DNA of 64,000 bases. It comes from Qipengyuania oceanensis (GTDB lineage: Bacteria; Pseudomonadota; Alphaproteobacteria; Sphingomonadales; Sphingomonadaceae). Below, piece by piece: positions 54,798-64,000 of the stretch. The stretch lies in contig NZ_WTYN01000001.1 of the NCBI RefSeq assembly GCF_009827535.1, positions 1,054,001-1,118,000 on the forward strand, written 5' to 3'. Position numbers and translations under genes: made by a program. A model generated the notes under the pieces. The model had not been told where the DNA came from, did no database searches, and saw nothing but the letters and a program-made list of their open reading frames with translations. The number at the start of each line of letters is the position of its first letter. The stretch's first letter is position 1.

Positions 54798-57700
54798 TCA
54801 GCGGCCACCGCCGAAGCGCATGGTCCAGTTCAGACGAACCGAACGCGGCTGCTGGTACCCACGGACCTTGCCGTAGTTCGGGTTCGCGCCACCGAAGTCG
54901 ATGTCGCCGAACTCGTTGTAGTCGAGCTCCTGCTTCCAGTTGAAGACGTTGAACACGTCGACACGGAAGAAGACATCGCGGTTCTCGGCGAACGGCATCA
55001 GCTTCACGCCGAGGTCGATCGATTTGTTCCACTCCGACTTGAACGCAGTGCCGCGCGGGACGAGAACCGAACCGGTACCTTCGCCATCTGCAACACCGTT
55101 CGGCAGACCGTCGCCACCGAAGCGTGCCTGGCGGCAGTAGAACGAGGCAGCACCGTACGAGTACTCGAAGGTGCTCGAATCGTTCTTGTAGTTACCGATA
55201 CAGCTGAACTTGCGCGGCGATTCCACGACGGCGTTAAAGCCGAGGTCGAGCCATTCGGTGGGCTGGACGTGACCGAACAGCTTGAACGAGTGGCGACGAC
55301 CGTTGGCGAGATCGCCATTGGCACCGTCGAGGAAGCCCGGCTGGTCGAAGTCCTGCGTAAGGCCGGTGTCGGTCTGGTTGTTGTCCGACTTCACGCCACC
55401 TTCGAAGTTACCCCGAAGCTTGGTGTAGGTGTAGTTGAACGTGAACCCGTAGAGACCGTTGAACGCCTTCGCGAGTTCGAACTGGACCGCGTCGTACTTA
55501 CGGACGGCCTTCGGATAACCGAGCGATTCGCCCGACAACGTAACGACCTGGCAGGTATCCGGGTTGTAATCGCAATCGCCATCGAGACGAATGGTCATGT
55601 CTTCACCCGGATTGGTCAGCACGTACTGGTGGAAGCCCGACCAGATGGGCGAACCCGAAGAGGTCGTGCAGTCGATGCCGTTGTCATCGCAGTACTGGTT
55701 GACCGCCTTGTCGATCGCCACGTCTTCCAGCGTCTCGCCGAGACGACGGTTGATGTAGTTCAGGCTGACAGTCCAGTCACCGAAGCGATGCGACGCGCCG
55801 ATGAGCCACTCGTCCGTGCTCGACGGCTTGAGGTTCGCGTTGACCAGCGTATCCGTCGGACCGAGCGTACCATCTGCAAAGATGATGGCGCAGCGGTTAC
55901 CCGCATCGGGGCTCCCGGTCGGGCAGGAACCACCCGAGTTCGGGACGAAGTTGTTGATGTTGCCGTTATCGTCGAACGTGAAGAAGTCCGGCACGCCGTC
56001 GTTGTTGGCGTCGGCACCCGAAACGCCAGCGGTCGAGTAGATCATCCGCTGTTCGTAATAGGTTTCGGCACCAGCCAGGCGGATGTTGGTGTTGGTAGCG
56101 ATCGGAAGGAAGTAACGGCCCCAGAAGGCGTTGATCTTCGTCGCACCGTCACCGAACACGTCGAACGAACCACCGATACGCGGACCGTAGTTGTAGCCAC
56201 TATCGTAATAGAGCTCACCCGCCTGCGTGTAGTTCTTGAACTTGTCAGCGCGGAGGCCGAGCTGCAGGTTCAGACGATCATCCATGAGCGACCAAGCGTC
56301 CTGGATGTAGAACGCCTGCATCTTGGTGTTGAACTCGCCTTCATTGAAGTAAAGGCGACGACGGGTTTGCGTGGTGCGGAAATCGTAGCGGTATCCATCA
56401 CCGGTGTAGCGCGTGAGTTCGCCAGCCGTCAGGTCTTCGTAATCGAAGCCTGCGCGGATGTGGTGCTCACCCAGAGCCGAGAAGTAGAGGTCGGCGTCGG
56501 CCCGGTAGAACTTACGATCGTTCCGGTCCTGCAGGTCGCCAATCACCGTGCCGTAAGCGTCACGCGTCGGCCCGATGCGGGTGATCGCGTACTGACGGTC
56601 GGGCGAAGCGAACTGGATCGACTTGTCCTTGTTGCGGCCATACGAAGCAGACAGCGTCAGGAAGTCGGTGAACGACCCGGTGTAGGTAAGGATGTAGTTG
56701 TCGCCACCGAACTGGTTGACGACCGTACCACGCTTACCGACGATTTCGCCGATGCGGTTCGGATCCGAGTTCGGCAGACGGCCGTTCTCGTAAACCAGGT
56801 AATCGGTTTCGCGGGTCTGCTTGTCGCTCCAGTAGGTACCTTCGAGACGGTGACCGTTAGCGATCACGAAGTCGACCTTGCCGCCGAAGAAGGGCGAATC
56901 GTTGGTCGACCGGGTGCGCAGCGCGTTCGAGAACGACGTGCTGCCCGTCTCGGAGTAACGCGGCTGATAGATGCCGTAGAAGAACAGGCGGTCCTTGATG
57001 ATCGGGCCCGACAGGTAGAACGCAGCATCTACAGAGTTGCTGTAGTCGTCTTCATTCAGTGCGAGCACGATATCACCGTCGGTCGTCGGATCGCTGTCCG
57101 CATCGGTGAAGGTGTTGGGCGAGGTCGAACGCAGGAAGTTCGGGTTGTAGTTGATAACCGCACCCGCTTCGAACTCGTTCGAACCCGACTTGGTGACCGC
57201 CGAGGTCACACCACCGAGAGCGCGACCGTATTCGGCCGGATAACCGCCGGTCTTGATATCGATCGTACGGTAGAACTCGAAGGGAATGATCGAACCGCCG
57301 AGGAAGTTACGGAAGTTCGTGATGTTCATGCCGTTGACGTAGTAGGCGTTCTCGGCGACCGTCGCACCCGAGATCGAGGTCAGGTTACCGAAGCCGGTGT
57401 CACCTGCTGTCGTACCCGGCGCGAGCTGGATGAGCGAGTCGAGATCGCGACCGACAGGAACGGTTTCAGCAAGTTCCTGAACGTCCAGCGTCAGACCGGT
57501 CTGGGTCGACTGGAAGTCGTTCGCAATGACGCGCGTACCGGTAACGACGATCGCGTCGCCGACGTAATCGTCGGAAACCGCGGTCGGGCCCGAAGCAGCG
57601 ACATAGCGATAGTTGGCGTTCTGACCGGCGACGACGTTGGCGCCACGGTCTTCGACGACCGTCTGGCCACCGGACGTCACGACAACGGTATAGCTACCGG

Positions 57701-57974
57701 TCGGAAGGGCGGTGACACGGAAAGAACCGGACGAATCGGTAGTGGTGGTGTTGGTGAAGCCCTGCTCGTTCGACGTGACGCGAACTTCGGCGCCCGCAAC
57801 CGGAGCGCCGGCATCGTCGACGATGGTCCCAACGAGGTTACCACGGGTGTAGTCCTGCGCGGCAGCAGGCGCAGCACCAACGGCCAGAAGGCCGGCTCCT
57901 GCCCCCGCAAAAGCGAGGACTTGCAGAGCGCTGCTCGCTTCGAGCACGCGCTTGCGTAGGTTCTTGCTGTGCAT
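54798..57974 (-). CDS. TonB-dependent receptor, Oar-like, with N-terminal carboxypeptidase regulatory domain
   Basis: A 1058-residue outer-membrane receptor. A signal peptide ends AAPAAAQ; residues about 45-110 are a CarboxypepD_reg-like beta domain (GNLVGTIVDDAGAPVAGAEV); then come a TonB-box/plug segment (AIVVTGTRVI, GGVTSAVTKSGSN) and a large beta barrel. The barrel contains a calcium-loop-like DANNDGVPD and exactly eight Cys in four close pairs. The end is LNWTMRFGGGR. It likely imports a large or peptide-like ligand. It is followed on the same strand by two sulfotransferases. ATG 57974 is preceded by AGGGAC. Confidence 0.92.
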   Translation of the reverse strand: MHSKNLRKRVLEASSALQVLAFAGAGAGLLAVGAAPAAAQDYTRGNLVGTIVDDAGAPVAGAEVRVTSNEQGFTNTTTTDSSGSFRVTALPTGSYTVVVTSGGQTVVEDRGANVVAGQNANYRYVAASGPTAVSDDYVGDAIVVTGTRVIANDFQSTQTGLTLDVQELAETVPVGRDLDSLIQLAPGTTAGDTGFGNLTSISGATVAENAYYVNGMNITNFRNFLGGSIIPFEFYRTIDIKTGGYPAEYGRALGGVTSAVTKSGSNEFEAGAVINYNPNFLRSTSPNTFTDADSDPTTDGDIVLALNEDDYSNSVDAAFYLSGPIIKDRLFFYGIYQPRYSETGSTSFSNALRTRSTNDSPFFGGKVDFVIANGHRLEGTYWSDKQTRETDYLVYENGRLPNSDPNRIGEIVGKRGTVVNQFGGDNYILTYTGSFTDFLTLSASYGRNKDKSIQFASPDRQYAITRIGPTRDAYGTVIGDLQDRNDRKFYRADADLYFSALGEHHIRAGFDYEDLTAGELTRYTGDGYRYDFRTTQTRRRLYFNEGEFNTKMQAFYIQDAWSLMDDRLNLQLGLRADKFKNYTQAGELYYDSGYNYGPRIGGSFDVFGDGATKINAFWGRYFLPIATNTNIRLAGAETYYEQRMIYSTAGVSGADANNDGVPDFFTFDDNGNINNFVPNSGGSCPTGSPDAGNRCAIIFADGTLGPTDTLVNANLKPSSTDEWLIGASHRFGDWTVSLNYINRRLGETLEDVAIDKAVNQYCDDNGIDCTTSSGSPIWSGFHQYVLTNPGEDMTIRLDGDCDYNPDTCQVVTLSGESLGYPKAVRKYDAVQFELAKAFNGLYGFTFNYTYTKLRGNFEGGVKSDNNQTDTGLTQDFDQPGFLDGANGDLANGRRHSFKLFGHVQPTEWLDLGFNAVVESPRKFSCIGNYKNDSSTFEYSYGAASFYCRQARFGGDGLPNGVADGEGTGSVLVPRGTAFKSEWNKSIDLGVKLMPFAENRDVFFRVDVFNVFNWKQELDYNEFGDIDFGGANPNYGKVRGYQQPRSVRLNWTMRFGGGR

Positions 57975-58154
57975 AAATTTTCAGTCCCTAATTAATGAGG
58001 AGGCACCATTCCCGGTAAAGGCAGCACCTCTTTAATTTCCCACACCCCGACCGGCTTGCGCTCCGAAGGGCTGGAGAAGGGTGCCAGATGGACGAGGGCC
58101 AGTCCCACTGTAAAGGTGTTTGGTAGCACTTGAAACGATCGCTCGGGCGTTGTT

Positions 58155-58162
58155 GCAATTGC
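58155..58162. promoter_or_regulatory. palindromic candidate operator upstream of the Oar-like receptor
   Basis: GCAATTGC, preceded by GTTGTT. It is about 180 bases upstream of the Oar-like receptor ATG. It shares the leading GTTGTTGC with the palindrome at 58394. A transcription-factor role is inference. Confidence 0.3.
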
Positions 58163-58251
58163 GCCACGGTGCTCGCAACTGGCCCAGTTCGCTCTGGCAT
58201 GGCGCCAGGGAGAGTTGCTATCAGGCCGAGCAATACCCGTGATGGCCTGCG

Positions 58252-58272
58252 AATTCAGTTGCCTGCTGAATT
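58252..58272. repeat. inverted repeat AATTCAG-N7-CTGAATT
   Basis: A perfect seven-base inverted repeat with a seven-base spacer, near the middle of the interval between the receptor genes. It is too short for a terminator and lacks a T-run; an operator is possible. Confidence 0.45.
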
Positions 58273-58393
58273 GCTCGACGCATTCAGGATGGATTGTCGG
58301 TTGCGGTGCTCGCGCCTACGAAACACCGCCCCCTTCGATCCTCGAGCAGCCATTTCAAGGTCGGCGGTTTCGGGGCGGCGCATAGCTTAAGTT

Positions 58394-58403
58394 GTTGCGC
58401 AAC
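58394..58403. promoter_or_regulatory. palindromic candidate operator upstream of the second receptor
   Basis: GTTGCGCAAC is a perfect ten-base palindrome about 175 bases upstream of the receptor ATG at 58573, almost the mirror image of the position of GCAATTGC relative to the other receptor. LacI-type regulators often bind such central CG palindromes near sphingomonad receptors; this is inference. Confidence 0.35.
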
Positions 58404-58572
58404 CGCCACAGTCTCGCGTCACCTGTCCGAAATCATTCGAATCTGATTGCGATTCCACCCCCGCTCACACAGAGAAACAGCTGCAGAGCCGTGCCGGGCG
58501 CATGGCCGCAGTCACCATAGAAAACTCGAACTGTTCGACCGACTTCGTCGGCCGAAAAAGAGGGACAAAAAA

Positions 58573-61500
58573 ATGAACAAGATGAGCTTTATCGGGCGCG
58601 CCTCGAAGACTCGCCTTTTCGCCACGACCGGCCTTGCGGCCGCTCTGGCGGGTTTGGCCGCAACGCCTGCATACGCGCAGGACGAGGAAGCAGCTCCGGA
58701 AATCGTGGACGCTAGCGACGCCGTCGCTCCTGAAGCGGCAACCAGCGAAGAAAACTACATCGTCGTGACCGGATCGCGTATCCGCCGCTCCGAGATCGTC
58801 GGCACCGAACCGGTCAGCTCGATCTCCGACCAGTACTACGCCGAGCGTAACATCACCAACGCCGCCGACGCGCTCAACGAACTGCCGCAGTTCCGTGGCA
58901 GCGTGACTCAGCGTGGCGACCAGGCGAGCTATGGTGCCGGCGTCAACTTCGTCAACACCTTCGGCCTCGGCTCGAACCGCACACTCAGCCTCGTCAACGG
59001 CCGCCGCGTCGTTTCGTCGAACCTGCCCTCGCTGTTCTCCGCCGGCGGCCCCGGCGTTCAGGTCGACCTCAACATCATCCCGACCATCCTGATCGAGCGT
59101 ATCGACAACGTCTTCGTCGGAGGCGCTCCGGTTTACGGTTCGGACGCCATCGCAGGCACCGTCAACATCATCCTGAAGGATCGCTTCGACGGTATGGAAC
59201 TGTCGGGCACCACCGGCATCAGCGATCGCGGCGACGCGTTCAACTACAACGTGTCGGGCGTTTTCGGCACCAACTTCAACGAGAACCGCGGCAATGTGAC
59301 GCTGGCCCTGTCCTACGACAAGGCAGAGGGCGTTCGCGGCGTCGATCGCAAGCACGTTCGTGACAACCTCGGCACGCTCAACAACCTTTGCGCTCCGGGC
59401 ACGACCGTTCCGGCCGATGACGGCCGCGTCAACCCGAACATCGGCTGCAACACCGGCCCGGACGATGGCGTTCCGGCCCGCATCCTGTTCCCGAACGTCC
59501 TGTCGCCGTACCTGTCGACCGGCGGTGTCATCCTCGACACGGGTCTGCAGTATGCCTTCGGCCCGACCGGCGACCTGATCCCGAACATCTTCCCGGGCAC
59601 CAACCTGACCGGGTTCTTCGGCACCGGCCTCAGCCCGTCGGCCTACAACACCGCCGACCAGACCAGCCTCACGGCGACCCTGGAACGCTTCACGGCCAAC
59701 GCATTCGCAAGCTACGAGCTGGTCGAAGGCGTCGAGCTGTATGGTGAAGCGCTGTACTACAACGCCCGCTCGCTCGAGGAAGGCAACAACCCCTCGTTCA
59801 ACACCTTCGTGTTCGACCCGGACGTCAGCGGCGGCCTGAACTACGACGTGGCCACCAACCCGTTCCTGACCGACCAGGCTCGCGGTATCCTGACCGGACT
59901 CGGCATCACCGAGTTCAACGTCTCGCGTTCGAACGAGGACCTGTTCGACAACGGCTCGCTCACCGAGAGCGAGCTGAAGCGCGGCGTGCTCGGCGTGCGG
60001 GGCGACTTCGGTGGTCTCAGCGGCAATCGCTGGAACTACGACGTCAGCTTCAACTACGGCGAGAACCTGATCGAGAACTTCAGCCAGGAGATCAACCAGC
60101 AGCGCTTCATCAACGCCGTCAGCTATGAAGCTGCGGCCGATGGCAGCGCCGTCTGCACGATCACTCCGGCGGTTCCGGTTGCGCCCGGTCAGCCGGTTCA
60201 GCCGGTTGCCGATCCGAACTGCGTGCCGCTGAACCTCCTGGGTGTCGGCGTCGCCAGCCAGGAAGCGCTGAACTACATCCGTGAAGACGTCCGTGACGTG
60301 GCCAAGCTGCGCCAGATCGTCGTCAACGCAAACGTCGGCGGCGACCTGTTCGACCTGTGGGCCGGCCCTGTCGCGTTCAACGTCGGTGGCGAATATCGCG
60401 AGGAGAAGGCTTCCTTCACCCCGTCGAGCTTCGTCCAGAACGGCGAAGGCCGTGGCGCTCCGGTTACCCCGATTTCGGGTAGCTACAACGTTAAGGAAGC
60501 GTTCGGCGAAATTCTCGTTCCGCTGATCAGCCCGGAAAACAACTTCCCGGTCCTGTACAGCGCCGAAGTCTTCGGCCGCGTTCGCTACGTCGACAACAGC
60601 GTGAACGGTGGTTTCACCTCCTACGCTGTCGGCGGCACGATCCAGCCGATCCGGGACATCAAGCTGCGTGGTAACTTCACCCGCTCGTTCCGTGCTCCGG
60701 CCATCACCGAGCTGTTCCTGCCGCAGAGCCCGACCTTCGAACGGCCGAGCGACCTGTGTACCGCGCAGGCTCGTAATGCCGGTCCGGTGCCCGAGACCCG
60801 CGCTGCAAACTGCGCCGCGTTCCTTCAGGCAACCGGCAACGATCCGGCTACCTACACCCTGCTTGCAGCCCAAGCATCGGTGGCTGGTATCTCGGGCGGC
60901 AACCCGGACCTCCAGAATGAAAAGGCCGACAGCTACACCTTCGGTGCAGTCCTGCAGCCGCGCTTCATTCCGGGTCTGACGATCACGGCCGACTACATCG
61001 ACATCAAGATCGAAGGTCCGATCGCGTCGCTCGACTCGGCTGACCTAGCTGCTGGTTGCTTCGACAACACCGACTTCAACACCGCAGACCCGATCAACGG
61101 CAACAACTTCTGCTCGCAGCTCGGCTTCGGTGCTGATGGCCAGATTCCGAACACGCCGTCCAATCCGGCGGTGCGGACCGGTTTCGTCAACGGCCAGGAA
61201 GAAAGCTTCAGCGGGATCGTCAGCGCACTCGACTACGTGACTCAGCTGAACGGCCTGGGCCTGCCCGGCTCGATCCGTCTCGGCGGTGACCTGCTCTACG
61301 TGCGTCGCCGCGTTGTCGACATCACGGGTGTCGCTCCGCAGCGTTCGGACGGCGTCCGCGGCGACCCGGAATTCTCGGGTCAGGCGCGCGTTGTCTATGA
61401 CAACGACAGCTGGGGCGTGGGCGTTTACGCGAACTACATCGGCGAGCAGCTCTATTCGCGCTTCGATCGCGGCGACAGCCCGAACGACACGCGTGAAATC

Positions 61501-61692
61501 GACGAGCTCGACGATTACGTGACCGTCAACGCGAACATCTTCTTCGAAACGGAGAACGATTTCCGCTTCAACTTCTCGGTCACCAATCTCTTCGATCGGA
61601 TCGGCCAGAAGTACTACGGTTACATCATCCCGGGTTCGGAGAACGACGACATCGGTCGCCGGTTCAACGTCTCGGTTACCAAGCGCTTCTGA
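58573..61692 (+). CDS. TonB-dependent receptor
   Basis: A 1039-residue outer-membrane receptor. Signal peptide MNKMSFIGRASKTRLF...PAYAQ (about 36 residues); plug domain with YIVVTGSRIRRSE, TLSLVNGRRVV and PVYGSDAIAGTVNIILKDRF; barrel ending RRFNVSVTKRF with the C-terminal Phe. It resembles the large sphingomonad receptors with NGRRVV-type plugs, whose ligands are mostly unknown. Exactly eight Cys form four close pairs in long loops. ATG 58573 follows AGGGAC; the frame opens upstream at 58447 without family similarity. It ends at a strong terminator. Confidence 0.92.
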   Translation: MNKMSFIGRASKTRLFATTGLAAALAGLAATPAYAQDEEAAPEIVDASDAVAPEAATSEENYIVVTGSRIRRSEIVGTEPVSSISDQYYAERNITNAADALNELPQFRGSVTQRGDQASYGAGVNFVNTFGLGSNRTLSLVNGRRVVSSNLPSLFSAGGPGVQVDLNIIPTILIERIDNVFVGGAPVYGSDAIAGTVNIILKDRFDGMELSGTTGISDRGDAFNYNVSGVFGTNFNENRGNVTLALSYDKAEGVRGVDRKHVRDNLGTLNNLCAPGTTVPADDGRVNPNIGCNTGPDDGVPARILFPNVLSPYLSTGGVILDTGLQYAFGPTGDLIPNIFPGTNLTGFFGTGLSPSAYNTADQTSLTATLERFTANAFASYELVEGVELYGEALYYNARSLEEGNNPSFNTFVFDPDVSGGLNYDVATNPFLTDQARGILTGLGITEFNVSRSNEDLFDNGSLTESELKRGVLGVRGDFGGLSGNRWNYDVSFNYGENLIENFSQEINQQRFINAVSYEAAADGSAVCTITPAVPVAPGQPVQPVADPNCVPLNLLGVGVASQEALNYIREDVRDVAKLRQIVVNANVGGDLFDLWAGPVAFNVGGEYREEKASFTPSSFVQNGEGRGAPVTPISGSYNVKEAFGEILVPLISPENNFPVLYSAEVFGRVRYVDNSVNGGFTSYAVGGTIQPIRDIKLRGNFTRSFRAPAITELFLPQSPTFERPSDLCTAQARNAGPVPETRAANCAAFLQATGNDPATYTLLAAQASVAGISGGNPDLQNEKADSYTFGAVLQPRFIPGLTITADYIDIKIEGPIASLDSADLAAGCFDNTDFNTADPINGNNFCSQLGFGADGQIPNTPSNPAVRTGFVNGQEESFSGIVSALDYVTQLNGLGLPGSIRLGGDLLYVRRRVVDITGVAPQRSDGVRGDPEFSGQARVVYDNDSWGVGVYANYIGEQLYSRFDRGDSPNDTREIDELDDYVTVNANIFFETENDFRFNFSVTNLFDRIGQKYYGYIIPGSENDDIGRRFNVSVTKRF

Positions 61693-61700
61693 TCTTGGCC

Positions 61701-61720
61701 GGGTGCGGTTCGCCGCACCC
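61701..61720 (+). other. UUCG-capped hairpin after the receptor gene
   Basis: GGGTGCGG-TTCG-CCGCACCC, a perfect eight-base-pair stem with the very stable UUCG tetraloop, eight bases after the stop. It has no T-run, so it may protect the 3' end or assist the terminator that follows. Confidence 0.6.
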
Positions 61721-61738
61721 GACCTGCTACGGAACAAG

Positions 61739-61776
61739 AAAGGGCGGCTCCCTCGCGGGGGCCGCCCTTTTCTTTT
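61739..61776. terminator. strong bidirectional terminator between receptor and clpB
   Basis: A 14-bp stem (AAAGGGCGGCTCCC against GGGGGCCGCCCTTT, one G-T pair) with a TCGC loop and TTTTCTTTT after it. It serves the receptor gene and the convergent clpB. Confidence 0.92.
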
Positions 61777-61803
61777 GTCCGCGCGATGCGCAGGACGCGC
61801 GGG

Positions 61804-64000
<2,197 letters not shown>

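Larger units (their letters stand above)
57975..58572. other. regulatory region between the two divergent TonB-dependent receptor genes
   Basis: 598 bases without a convincing gene. It holds the divergent promoters of both receptors. Three symmetric elements stand out: GCAATTGC at 58155-58162, the inverted repeat AATTCAG-N7-CTGAATT at 58252-58272, and the perfect palindrome GTTGCGCAAC at 58394-58403. A short reverse frame starting at TTG 58233 crosses the region but has no RBS and no recognisable features. Confidence 0.6.

Noticed and set aside
54528-57959. 1143-codon plus-strand open frame opposite the Oar-like receptor
   Set aside because: It is an antisense shadow made possible by codon choice in the receptor gene; it has no signal peptide, motif or RBS and also runs over the sulfotransferase start.
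57988-58233. 81-codon reverse frame just upstream of the Oar-like receptor, considered as a sulfated-peptide precursor
   Set aside because: TTG start without RBS, no signal peptide, and Trp/Cys-rich odd composition; it lies in the promoter region.
58465-60873. 802-codon minus-strand open frame opposite the second receptor
   Set aside because: Val/Ala/Asp-rich shadow frame; the receptor has plug, barrel and signal peptide on the plus strand.

Overview
The window is 64 kb of a dense, G+C-rich (roughly two thirds by eye) alphaproteobacterial chromosome. Gene content points to Sphingomonadales, most likely Erythrobacteraceae: two large TonB-dependent receptors, TPR-sulfotransferases, type II AGPR (ArgC), type II homoserine kinase, the argS-SPOR-nagZ-scpA-scpB-tatABC string, the ispH-thrB-rnhA string and a cpa/tad pilus cluster. 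I see no tRNA, rRNA, IS element, CRISPR array or intact prophage.

Layout. 1-4026: end of an AlkA-type glycosylase, an SDR, a PCD/amino-acid permease pair, and the haem exporter genes ccmA-ccmB. 4027-4645: a short AT-richer block with a zinc-ribbon hypothetical and a divergent 59-residue ORF. 4646-9186: methionine aminopeptidase, a DUF3298-like lipoprotein, an M17 aminopeptidase, an SH3-like protein and argC. 9187-11320: glnB-glnA behind a candidate sigma-54 promoter, ending in a strong terminator. 11348-14908: envelope genes (OmpA-like, GH24 lysozyme, Gly-Asn repeat protein, fasciclin lipoprotein). 14936-23584: tamB-tamA-bpt and ilvA. 23688-26136: an exported amidohydrolase and two paralogous 73-residue secreted peptides. 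26252-33643 (minus): lipoprotein, argS, SPOR protein, nagZ, scpA, scpB, tatA, tatB, tatC. 33718-38408: ispH-thrB-rnhA, a DUF1508 protein, and a coupled hydrolase/FAD-oxidase pair.

38512-45853: Tad pilus genes cpaA-cpaB-cpaC-cpaD-cpaE-tadB-tadC, without the usual cpaF ATPase between cpaE and tadB and without a pilin gene. 45931-51662: acyl-CoA and aldehyde metabolism (MarR regulator, enoyl-CoA hydratase, aldehyde dehydrogenase, NAD(P)-binding protein, SDR, thiolase). 51799-61692: an Oar-like TonB-dependent receptor followed on the same strand by two tandem TPR-sulfotransferases, and a second, divergent TonB-dependent receptor. 61804-64000: clpB, running off the right edge.

How the genes work together: ArgC, GlnB, GlnA, IlvA and ThrB serve nitrogen and amino-acid metabolism. 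TamAB, TatABC, OmpA, SPOR, NagZ and several lipoproteins serve the envelope. ScpAB serves chromosome segregation. The most unusual association is the receptor plus two sulfotransferases whose P-loop and catalytic residues are spaced as in tyrosylprotein sulfotransferases; this is my main candidate for an undescribed system.
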